DNA of 64,000 nt from Ypsolopha sequella (Eukaryota > Arthropoda > Insecta > Lepidoptera > Ypsolophidae). Positions within the stretch are counted from its first letter, which is position 1. The number at the start of each line of letters is the position of its first letter. Under the pieces are notes generated by a model. The model was not told the DNA's origin, did no database searches, and saw only the letters and a list, made by a program, of their open reading frames with translations. The position numbers and the translations under genes are program-made. The stretch is from NCBI GenBank assembly GCA_934047225.1, contig OW203983.1, forward strand, positions 41,288,310 to 41,352,309. Direction: 5' to 3'. This document shows positions 34,901 to 43,800 of the stretch, one piece after another.

Positions 34901-34984
34901 TAATCTCATAAAATAGGCAACTAAAATATAGCCGAAAACCAAAAATATAGTAAAATAGTTTCTGCATCTCTTGGCTGAAATCAT
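25050..34984 (-). CDS. Hexosaminidase D-like protein, catalytic residues lost
   Basis: Four exons (34697-34984, 27086-27217, 26070-26182, 25050-25992) join in frame to about 491 residues. The N-terminus has a signal-anchor segment (residues about 10-26), predicting a type II membrane protein of the secretory pathway. Next comes VVHIDLKGAPPKM and a GH20-type barrel as in hexosaminidase D, which removes terminal N-acetylhexosamine. The family motif H-x-G-x-D-E is H-I-G-C-H-A here (H159, A160), so both the Asp and the catalytic Glu are gone. W-D-D-M-L is W-G-D-M-L, LTGW is LTGS, and about 20 residues after VQTFGN are deleted. The frame and splice sites are intact, which suggests a pseudoenzyme rather than a dead gene. 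Its divergent paralogue is at 40544-46581. Intron 1 (7.5 kb) is filled with repeats. Confidence 0.85.
26070..26182 (-). CDS. Hexosaminidase-like gene (minus), exon 3
   Basis: 113 nt, the same length and phases as exon 3 of the paralogue. Encodes YLHIGCHAINQ where the active gene has YLHIGCDEVHH. The changed codons are CAC (26126-26128) and GCA (26123-26125). Acceptor TTTCTAG, donor GTAAGT. Confidence 0.88.
26183..27085 (-). other. Intron 2 of the minus-strand gene
   Basis: AT-rich, with a short (GA)n run near 26519-26531. No other feature was seen. Confidence 0.6.
27086..27217 (-). CDS. Hexosaminidase-like gene (minus), exon 2
   Basis: 44 codons between TTTTACAG and GTACGTAC, phase 0 at both ends. 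Encodes LMDFLFEAKEYGLEIIPLVQ, then TFGNLE. It is 20 codons shorter than exon 2 of the paralogue, and His of TFGH is Asn here. Confidence 0.8.
27391..28060 (-). repeat. Dispersed repeat, minus copy
   Basis: The part 27391-27770 is the reverse complement of 36675-37070 (shared CCTGCTCTAA, GCATTGTAGAGCCCC/GGGCCCCACAATGC). The part 27830-28040 is the reverse complement of 33110-33400 (GGGGGGTCTGACCCC, TTCCCGTGTTC). The two pieces may be one element whose other copies are partial. It lies in intron 1. Confidence 0.65.
28020..28078 (-). repeat. Diverged end of the GTGCGCGAG repeat
   Basis: CAAGTCTGAGTCAGCCTCGC, then GTACCTAGGGTTCTGTA resembles the reverse complement of the 3' end seen at 405-450 and 45120-45178. 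The stretch 28080-29265 that follows holds short imperfect repeats of CGTCACTATCTATCTCACT near 28587-28710 and nothing else. Confidence 0.45.
29266..31041. mobile_element. Large foldback element, about 1.8 kb
   Basis: Inverted arms at 29266-29751 and 30496-31041 (486 and 546 bp) end in CTTGGGATAAATCGCCA/TGGCGATTTATCCCAAG. Matching inner segments include TTTAGGATTAATTTGTT and GGCGATAGCTTTGTTTATT. The 745-bp centre includes a copy of the 12.04-kb repeat (29755-29930). No transposase frame was seen, so it is non-autonomous. It sits in intron 1 of the minus-strand gene. The stretch 31042-32080 holds nothing recognised. Confidence 0.75.
32080..32300 (-). repeat. Partial copy of the 10.8-kb repeat family
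   Basis: TTGTGGTTTTTCAAAGATTTCTCGAAATCAGTGCC corresponds to the reverse complement of about 11080-11120 and to 56830-56870. It is interrupted by length variation in T-runs. Confidence 0.55.
32690..33112 (+). mobile_element. CR1-like 3' end with (GAATTT)n tail
   Basis: GACGTGTAAAAAGTG then AAAATAAACTATTTGAATTTG and further GAATTT units end at 33112. This hexamer tail is common at 3' termini of insect CR1/Jockey-like elements. The upstream segment 32690-32960 is relatively GC-rich and unclassified; it may be the element's 3' region. Confidence 0.45.
33110..33400 (+). repeat. Dispersed repeat, plus copy
   Basis: Reverse-oriented relative of 27830-28040 (GGGGGGGTCAAG, AAGGTTAATGTGGATAAATG, CAGAACACGTGAAAG). 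An internal duplication is visible between 33115-33240 and 33260-33380. Confidence 0.6.
33476..34136. mobile_element. Terminal-inverted-repeat element, about 660 bp
   Basis: 35-bp ends, GTACAGTGCGCGCCAATCTT (left) and its complement at 34102-34136, differ at one position seen. The right half is GC-rich. No clear target duplication or transposase. A minus-strand frame of 89 codons inside has no known domain. Confidence 0.65.
34420..34634 (-). mobile_element. tRNA-derived SINE (minus)
   Basis: On the minus strand TAGCTCAGGGGTAGAACG (A-box region) and GGTTCGATCCCCGG (B box) give a tRNA-like head, followed by ATTTATGTGCATAATATTTG and TCCTGCATGCCCTAAAAAGC. A second copy is at 46808-47010. It lies 63 bp inside intron 1. 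Confidence 0.8.
34697..34984 (-). CDS. Hexosaminidase-like gene (minus), exon 1
   Basis: ATG at 34982-34984; 96 codons ending KKE before the donor GTAAGT. Encodes the membrane anchor, the HIDLKGAPPKM strand and YEDMFPYEE. Phase 0. The frame is open further upstream, but this start matches the paralogue's spacing to the anchor. Confidence 0.85.
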
Positions 34985-35307
34985 AATATTATGATTATAT
35001 ATATTATTTATATAAAATGTGATGAGACTGATGAAATACCTATGATATACAGTAGGTAATATTATATAAGTGATTATATTCTCTTCGTAGTTTACAGTCA
35101 ATTTGCATGGCGTAGTCTATCAAAGTCATTATATTTATTGTCTTTGGTCTATCAATAAATCTATGAAAATAGTGCGCAATCACAGATTAATTTTATTTCT
35201 TATTACAAATCATAAGCAAAACGCAGTAGTGCTCAGAATAAGATATTCTGAGCAGTAGTGCGACCTCTCTTGTGAAAATTCAGATCATAAAGTCAAAATT
35301 GTAATAC

Positions 35308-35865
35308 AGTAGAGCCACTGAGTGATGGCGCCTATGACGTTTAAATGCCTACAAAGTATCGTAATTATTTATAAGCAAGTGTGAATTAAAAAATGTAATA
35401 CTTCATTGTTGATAGTGATGTACTACTTGTTTCGGTTAGATATTATTTTTCGATTTGAATGTTGCTTTATTGTGCAATAGAATTCGTATAGAAACAAAGT
35501 TTTTTTTTAATAAGTTTCTCCTTCTATAAGTCGTGTTTGAGGTCGCCAAGTTACGCAATAATATTTAATTAAAAACAAAACAATGACGAAGTTAAACTAA
35601 ACGAAAATAAATGATAGTAAAATACTTTTTTCGATTTAGATATTTAAACATCTCTTGGGGGCCCCGGGCACTACACCGCATAGCCCTCCGATAGCTACGC
35701 CACTGGTTTTGGCACATTTTCCTTTTGTATCATTATGTTGAATGTTGAATGACGTGTCTAATGTTGATTAAACTCACACTTGATTTTTATTTGTAACCGA
35801 AATTTGAAATGTACCTCATCACTAAATGCAGCTGTCATAAGTGCCATCACTCAGTGGCTCTACTT
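35308..35865. mobile_element. Terminal-inverted-repeat element, about 560 bp
   Basis: Left GTAGAGCCACTGAGTGATGG (35309-35328) and right CCATCACTCAGTGGCTCTAC (35844-35863) are inverted, extending to ATGAC/GTCAT. Both tips contain TA, which would fit a Tc1/mariner-type site. Interior is non-coding. 35870-36660 holds nothing clear. Confidence 0.6.
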
Positions 35866-36659
35866 TAGATATCGGGTGCACAGAATAAGAACTTTTTTCT
35901 TTGATCGGATGTACATACTTTATGGTCCGATACGAGATTTTGCATTCCAAATTCAAATCTTTCGTAAACCATTGCAGCCAGTGCTGCTGAACGTCAAACA
36001 TGTCAATTTCGTAGGAAGCCAGAATCTGTTCGCTTTTTTGAAAGTTCATATACCGCAACGTCAGTTACATGCAGCCCAAACAATCAAAAGTTTTAGTTAG
36101 AATGAAAACGGCACGGGTCCAGGACATAAGAACTTTTTTTTTTGTTGTTTCTGAAAAGTTCTAATTAATGGACTTAGGCCGTCGGGTGTGAGTGTCAATT
36201 TCATATTTGAGACAAGTTTATATGAAAATAAAAAAGTAAAATGACATTTTAGTATATAACTTTTATTAAGATTTAAAAAAAGTATTATTTTCTTTGCACT
36301 AATGGCTTATTTACGAGAGAGCTTATAAGACGTTTGGTGTCACATAGATCACCTTTTTAGAAGAATTTCAAATATTAACAATAATAGAATACTTTCACCC
36401 TTAGAATAAGGAAAATATTGTAAGCTTTCACCAATCACGCTTGCAAAATGCCAATCATTCATCAATCAAAGACGTCAATGTTTTTTTTAAATACAATATA
36501 AATACGTTTATTGAATTAAAAAAGATAACATAAGTTATTGAATTACAAAATGTAACCTGGACTAGACTATTCTCAGGCTACAGTCTATGTTATACATAAT
36601 TGATCTAAAAACTTATTGGTAAGCTACTGTTTCTTTATCCTATTTACTCATATTTAATT

Positions 36660-37075
36660 ACTGACTTAATGGGCCCCACAATGCTAAACATCAGTTTTGG
36701 ATTGGATTCAGCTCCGTCAACGTAGATGAAAAAAAATTGAAAAAATTATATCGTATTTTTTGACTCAAGACAATTATGAATTACACTTTTTAAAAAAATA
36801 AACATACCTTAAATCTTCTTCTAATTATAGTACTTTTAAAAAGCATGAATTACACGAAAAATGCGATTCAGTTTCACGCAGAACCAACACACGCAGATAC
36901 TTCCTAGAAAAAAACATATTTTATTACATAAAGAAATTATAGTTAATGTCCTAGTGTAGCCACGATTTTGAAATAACTGAAGTTTTGCGTGCGCAGGATT
37001 TGGTTAGAGCAGGATAGACAATTAAAAAACAAAAGCGTTAGAGCAGGACTGAATTTTAGCACTGTCCAAGTGTCC
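36660..37075 (+). repeat. Dispersed repeat, plus copy of 27.4-kb family
   Basis: The reverse complement of 27391-27770: GGGCCCCACAATGCTAAACA and AGTTTTGCGTGCGCAGGATT match. It ends near ATTTTAGCACTGTCC. The stretch 37080-37730 holds nothing recognised. Confidence 0.65.
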
Positions 37076-37730
37076 AGCCTCTTAATCTGTCAGCAAATAA
37101 GTCACATTCCGGTGCCGACACATACTTTTATAAAATCAATAAGTCATATCATCATCAGTTTTGATTACATCACCAAACTGTTTATTGAGTAATTTACTTA
37201 ATGCATTTTGATGCTGTTTCCACTGCTAGCTATCCTAAAGGAAAGATTTATGCTATGTATTATTATATTAAAGATACATAGGTATAATACATAGAATATA
37301 TTTTTGTATGGTTGCCATTTTTTTACTTACATTTTTTTTCTATAATGGAATTTTGCAGAAAACTGCGTATTTTGTTAGGATACCGATCCCCTTATACTAT
37401 TTGGTATATATGTGCAGGTTTAGGTATGTACAGGAACAGTTACCTGCAGTTTCCTATTCCTAAATAAATAAACGATTTCAATGGTTGCCAATAGGTTAGG
37501 TTGGCCAGCCGTCCTGTTATCCCAGGACATTTTCTAGTTTTTGTGGTATCCTGGATAGTTTTAAGTAATGTACTGTTTTTTTTTTGGTATTGGTTTTTTG
37601 GTATTTTCTGGATTTGGTAACATCCTGTGATTTTAATTTCGCGTGCCACTACAATTTCTCTACAGTGATTTAAATCGCGTGGTTACAGAAGCTGCAATAA
37701 TCAAAACAATAGATACTCTAGGGTGACTTT

Positions 37731-37950
37731 TGTTGATATAGCCAAATTCATACTGGAAAGTGGTCAGGACCAAGGTTCAATAACCCCTTTACAAAATACA
37801 AAAAAATATTCGTGTCTCTATTCTAATTTAAAAACAACCCAGAGTTAACTAGTATAGGCAGCCCAAATTTTATTTTGCGTTATTCACAGAAAGGGTCATT
37901 CAGAAAAAGGAGCCTCCAGTATGAATTTGGCTATATGAACAAAAGTCACC
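37731..37950. mobile_element. MITE with 35-bp inverted ends (220 bp)
   Basis: GGTGACTTTTGTTGATATAG pairs with CTATATGAACAAAAGTCACC, continuing through CCAAATTCATACTGG. The right tip is interrupted by the hAT-like element that starts at 37950. Confidence 0.7.
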
Positions 37951-38639
37951 AGTGGCGTGCACAGAGTTTTTAGACAGGTTAGACATAAAAATTTAAAAGC
38001 CTAAAAAATTTCAATCAAGTTACTGTTTGCAATTTGCCACCGAAAATATCGTTTCGCAATTATTTGTTTTTATCATCAAAACAGTTCCAAAAATGCACCA
38101 TTTCTTAACTTTTGTACACACACACATTGTACAACATGTTGTCACATTGAATAACTTTCACAGTAAACACTGGCACTAGCCATTTTTTTTATACTGCATG
38201 TCATCAATTTGCGTAAAGAACGAACGAAAAACAATAATGGATGACGCCCGCCAAGCCGCCAAGACGAAGGTGGCATTTTCAGTGAATGTCGTAAAAAGCC
38301 GTCGGCTTTTTGCACAGTCTTCGCCTACATTTCGCACGCAAACAAGCACAAACTTTTGCATTGTGTGCCATGTATTTACAGTAACGCACACAAACATAGA
38401 CTGTTAAAATATGACCCAAACATAGACACCGACAGACACCATTCCGCGATATCTTTTGGCATCGAGTGAGGGAGCGACTCGGAACTGAGACTCGCAGTTC
38501 CCGCTAATGACAATAGATGGCGGTCGGTGTCGCTACATTTTAGCAGAAAATGTTTTACGATATGCGTAAAAATGTGTAAATGATGCGTATTTTTCAGGGT
38601 AGACAGTGTCTTTTTGTCTGTATGGACAGCACGCCACTG
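37950..38639. mobile_element. hAT-like non-autonomous element (690 bp)
   Basis: The ends CAGTGGCGTGC and GCACGCCACTG are perfect inverted repeats. The flanks AAAGTCAC (37942-37949) and TAAGTCAC (38640-38647) agree at 7 of 8 positions, as expected for a hAT duplication. It inserted at the very tip of the MITE at 37731-37950. Confidence 0.7.
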
Positions 38640-38794
38640 TAAGTCACCTTATATAACATAGGTGTGAAGTGCAAAAAAGTTAACACAACGAAATATATTG
38701 AGGGAAATAAGTTACCTTTTATTTTCATAATTATGCTCAAGGAGGATGCCTGCAATTTCGTCCACGTGGATAAAAAATTAATTTCTAAATTCGT

Positions 38795-38945
38795 AGCGGG
38801 GGCGATGAGTCCTGCACGGATCCTCGGCAATCGTGAATATTGTGCACTTCCCCCCGGTCAATCAGCCCAGCCAGGACAGCTCCTTAAAGTAGAGCCGAAC
38901 AGCTTCACCATTCTGACACATAAACTGGTCCAGTGAAGGGAAGTT
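38795..38945 (+). repeat. Dispersed repeat, copy 1
   Basis: GGGGCGATGAGTCCTGCAC, CCCCCCGGTCAATCAGCCCAG and CTGGTCCAGTGAAG recur at 40190-40340. The stretch 38946-39396 holds nothing recognised. Confidence 0.75.
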
Positions 38946-39396
38946 AAAGCTCGTCACAATCCCTGCTGTCCACGTGGATAATGATAATGGATATTGACAG
39001 AACTCGAATGCCTTAACGTATGACATGAGGCTTTTCTTGCATAGCTAGAATCAGTGGAGTCTTGCTCTTATTGCTAGAACAGGAAGCCTTAAAAATGTAC
39101 AAGTATTATCCAATTATCAATTTTCTAAGGCAACATTGAAAAATCATCTTTATTTCCATTGCCTAGGTATATAGTTCAAATACCTCATTACTCATAAGAA
39201 TATAGGTATAACAATTTTTTACTATAATGTCTGTTGGAAGGCAAGTCAAGAACTCGTTTCATGTGTGTGTTCTTCTTTAAATCCATAAAAGTGTTACAGG
39301 AATTCAAAGCGAAATCGAGTTTAAAAAAACATACTTGTGAAATAGCTAAATTTAATAACTCTTGGTATTTTAAAAACAACAACATTATTATTTAAT

Positions 39397-39525
39397 TATT
39401 GCAAAACGGCTCACTTCAATAAGTGTTTTTAATCGGGATAGCCGACCAGTTTCAGCAGAGTCAGATTGCCTTCTTCTCCCGATCAGAAATACTGATTGAG
39501 GTGAGCCGTTTTGCAATAATCATGT
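39397..39525. repeat. Hairpin MITE, about 128 bp
   Basis: ATTATTGCAAAACGGCTCAC pairs with GTGAGCCGTTTTGCAATAAT. Pairing continues imperfectly to AATCGGGA/TCCCGATC, giving arms of about 45 nt and a loop of about 35 nt. Confidence 0.7.
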
Positions 39526-39606
39526 TTTATCCTCAAGTTTCATTCATTTCGATAATTATTATTTAAATTGTACTCAACATTATATGATTGTGTTACCGTG
39601 ATATAG

Positions 39607-39765
39607 TAGGTACCAGGCGGCGTAGCACGCCACTTAGTTGAATCACAAGTGCGAAGAGCGTGACACGATGTTTTTGCGATTAAACAGTTCGTCACGCTCC
39701 TTGCACATGTGATTCAATTAGTGGCGTCGCGCGCGATTAAAGACTATGCTACGCCGCCAGATCTT
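39607..39765. repeat. Hairpin MITE, about 155 bp
   Basis: GGCGGCGTAGCA and TGCTACGCCGCC are the tips. Inner arms CGCCACTTAGTTGAATCACA/TGTGATTCAATTAGTGGCG and GAGCGTGAC/GTCACGCTC pair. It is GC-rich compared with its surroundings. Confidence 0.7.
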
Positions 39766-40189
39766 GTGAAGACATCCTAGCTACAGGTTGAAATTAAAAA
39801 CGTGTTCAGAAATTATTTTTCCTCTTGTACCTAAATGTTTTTATTTTTATAGTTTTGCCATTTTCAGGCCTAAAATAAAAGTTGTTTGTACGGAGAATAG
39901 TTTCCGTTTTGCAAAACCATTTTAATTTTACCGTGAATTTTGTGTACAAATTATATTACATGAAATCATATTATAAATAAGATTTTATTTATATTATATT
40001 TTTATTTTACATTAAAAGCCGACCTGTAAATAGTGTATGTCATCACTATGTATGTATGACATTGTCATGTATACCTACATTACATAAATAAATATATTTA
40101 ATTTCATCTTATCACAGAAGATCTCTTAGAAATCACAGTTACTGTTTCTGACGTAATTATCCTTAAAGCTACGGTGTGTTCTAAATTCA

Positions 40190-40340
40190 GGGGCGATGAG
40201 TCCTGCACTGACACTCCGCAATAGTGATTATTAATTCCCCCCGGTCAGTCAATCCAGCCAGTACAGCTCCTCAAAGTAGAACAAACAGCTTCAGTATGCT
40301 GACACAAAAATTGGTCCAGTGAAGTTCATCACGTTTTTAA
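40190..40340 (+). repeat. Dispersed repeat, copy 2
   Basis: Diverged copy of 38795-38945 in the same orientation, 200 bp upstream of the plus-strand hexosaminidase start. Confidence 0.75.
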
Positions 40341-40543
40341 TATCACCCTGTTATCGTGTGTAGAATATACCTATAGAAAGAGATGTAAGAGTATCCCTTT
40401 TTGAAATTAAACCTCCTTTTCACAAACAAAGACTAGACAATGCCAAGGCCAACAACTTCTCCCATGCTGTCAAACCTGAGGACAGTACAATCAATGTCAA
40501 GGAATATAATACTGATCAATGTTGACTGGATAATTTAAAGATA

Positions 40544-40882
40544 ATGCCGCAGGTCAGCGACGACATGGCTTGTCCAGTGTCTTACATCTTGAAGTGCCTC
40601 TTCCACAGAAGATACAGGCATTTTTTTTGGATATCTCTATTTTTTATTTACATGGTGATTGTATACATAGCACAATCGAGAAACAGGAACCCAGAACTAG
40701 AGTACGTGGTGGTGCATATTGACTTGAAAGGCGCCCCTCCAAAGATGCTTTATCTGGTCTCTCTGCTAAAAGTCCTGAAGCATTATGGGGCGAATGCTCT
40801 TTTGATAGAGTACGAAGATACCTTCCCATATTCAGGGATGTTGCAGAGTTTAAGATCTGAATATTCGTATAATGCACGAGAA
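40544..40882 (+). CDS. Hexosaminidase D-like gene, exon 1
   Basis: 113 codons, phase 0, donor GTGAGT. Encodes the anchor and first barrel strands. ATG at 40544 is the first in this frame. A second Met eight codons on (Met8) would also precede the anchor. Confidence 0.85.
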
Positions 40883-43800
40883 GTGAGTATATTCGTACAC
40901 CTATTTTTGTTTGGTTAATAACCCGCCACGCCACGTGTTTGTTACAAAGGGAAAAATCCAGGAGCATGAAAATTCCAAGAAAAATATCAATAATAACATT
41001 AATAACCACTACACCGTACTGAGTGGCTTAACAGTGACTCGCCAAAATTCTTACGGATTCTTGCTTAATGCTACAGAATTATTAATTTACTGTTTATTTG
41101 CTTGCAGCTAACGGATTTCCTCAAAAAAGCAAACGAGGATGGTTTACAAATAATACCATTAGTTCAAACGTTTGGCCACTTGGAGTACGTTTTGAAACAC
41201 AAAAAGTGGATGAATCTGAGAGAGAACCCTGAATTTCCTGACTCTATCTGTCCTACGCGACTTGAAAGCCATGAACTCATACATAATATGCTAAAACAAG
41301 TGAGTTCTTCCTCTTTTTATCTAATTTCTCATTATCTTAATTTACTATGCAACGTCTGTCGCTTCGAAATCACGGCTTGGTTTCCATTCTACCAGAGATG
41401 TGTGAGGAAGTTGAGCTAGATGCGATTGCAATATTTTTTTAATAGCTTGACACAGCGTAACTCTGGTAAAAAAAGGGCTTAGCAGGGTGAGGTCTTCATA
41501 CGTAGAATATGCAAGCGAGAGATGTGTGCGAGAGATGTATGCGAGAGATATATGAGTGGGATGTTTGAGTGGAAGCGGTGTATAGTCGCGTACAATATAA
41601 TAATGTTTACCTTTCTTATATTTGGTTAGGCATATACATGAAAAAATAAAAATAATCAATATTTATTTATTAGTTAATCAACGTCATTATCATATTCATA
41701 TTTAATTTATTCACTAAATTACATCAAGGTATTTTTAAATAAGTAACAACAGTTATACTAATAACAAAATGATAACGGTATTTTAATGAATAAAATGTGT
41801 CTTTAAATTGGTAAAACAAAAATTTCAAAATAACACACACAAATAACAATAAGTATAGAATACTACTGCAGCGGGCGGCAAGTAAGGCATTGATTGTCGA
41901 ACATGATAATGTGGGCCTAGGCGCAGCCGAGGCACACAAAGTGGGTCCAGCAATGCCCGATTGTCACCAAGGTTTGTAGTACTTTTCTCAAACATTGCGC
42001 AGTTATTCAAACAGTTCGTACTCGTAAATTAAAACATTTTATTTGGAAAGTATAGTTTTTTAAGGTTAAGGTTGACTTTCCAGAGATAATATTTGTTTGT
42101 GACAATTCTAGGGAGGTTGCCGTTTGTTGCACGTTGGTAGATAACTCTTCAGTATGATTCTGCGCTTCAAATCCTTGTCGAGAGGTTGTTGCGTGTGTTC
42201 CTTAAAGATTTTTAGATACAGATGGTCGTAAATGTATACTTTCACTGATGTTATTTGTTATGCTGCTTTTATTTTCGACGATTCTTCGATGAAGCTTACA
42301 ACTACTCGGTCAGAATTCAATCCATCATATTTTTTTATTGTAATAAGATTTGTACTAGTGTCGACAAGAAGAGCCGCTGACTATCAATGGAAGCAATGCC
42401 CAGTATAAAATTTGGATTTGACAAGTTCAAATAGGTTGCAATTAATTTTAACATACCAGCAATTTTGTGTCTTCCAATTAAGTGCTTAGTATATTTGTTG
42501 TTTTTGTAGTTTACAAAAACGATTTTCTAATATTACATTTGTGGGACGCAAAGTTATGTACTTACGTACCACTTCAGCTTATTCTTCACGGACGACGAAA
42601 GTGCGATCGATCTTGGTTTCAGTGTCACGCTGAGTTACAATTATCACACCATTTTGAGATTCTACGTAACTAACGGGGATACTTGTGATCTCGTTACATC
42701 GACATGCCCCATAAATTCTGAAAATAAGAGCAATCTGCAACAAAAATTAAATACCAACGTATTTGGTATACATATACAACGTTGATAAAGTTGATATACT
42801 AGGCACTTTTAGTAGGAAAGGTTTCTACTAGGAATTTTACTAACACTTGTCTTGATGTCTAGACATTCACTGTCTGATGCTTCATTAGAAAAACATTGAA
42901 TTTAAATCTATTAAAAATTGTATATATTAAAACTATTTACTTTGTATATTTGAACATTGATATCAAAGTCTTAAATATTTCAAGTTTACATTTTGTTTTA
43001 TTAAAACTGTGCATTTCAGTATGGAATAAATGACCCAAAGCGTGGTTGGCTTAGTTTTCCTGGGAAAGGTCGCCAAAATATGCTAGAAACACGTTCCCGA
43101 ATTTGCATTTCAATTTTCTTTCATTCTTCCGTTGAACAAAGATGTCATATGTTTTTATTGTAAATATTTGTCTTTTGATTTTGGCAGCAACGAGTTTTCT
43201 ATTACGGCTCTTGCCGCCTTTTGAATCTCAGGTGCCGTCAAAATATTTTCATTAGACTCTAGTTCTTCGCTTGAGCTCACTCTAATCAATAATTATTAAT
43301 GCAAAAACATACCAAGAAAATGTTCACGTTTCGCACTCTACTATGTTTTTTTTTTCGTTACCTCGTTGATTTCGATAGTGAAATTGCCAGCGTACAGACA
43401 TTATTTTCATAATAATATTGCCGGCCACTGATGGTTTGTTATTTACCACTACTAGAAGTTTGGGTTATCTCGAACAATTATGATCGTTACACGCTTGTTT
43501 GAGAAAAAAAACATTACATTTACTCATCAAAATATCATAGGAGGGTATCATATTTTGACACTTTAGGGAAGCGATACAGAAGAAAATCCCGGAAAAGGCT
43601 AGTTGTGTTAGTTTTAGTTAATGGTAAAAATATGTATGTTTAGGTTATGGTATTTATTGTCATGGGCCTAGTTACCTGAAATAAAGTGATTTAATTATTA
43701 ATATATCTCTGAACCACTGCACACAGCTTCCTCGCACTGCTACGCATACTCGCACCGCTCTGCTTCCTCGCACAGCTTTGGTGGAATACGTCGCACCGTT

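Noticed and set aside
40883..41107. Missing exon between hexosaminidase exons 1 and 2
   Set aside because: The ...NARE|LTDFLKK join aligns with the continuous region of the HEXD family, and the phases match.
42250..42660. Retropepsin-like remnant (ALLVDTSTNLI on the minus strand)
   Set aside because: Too short; no gag, RT or LTR nearby and frames are broken.
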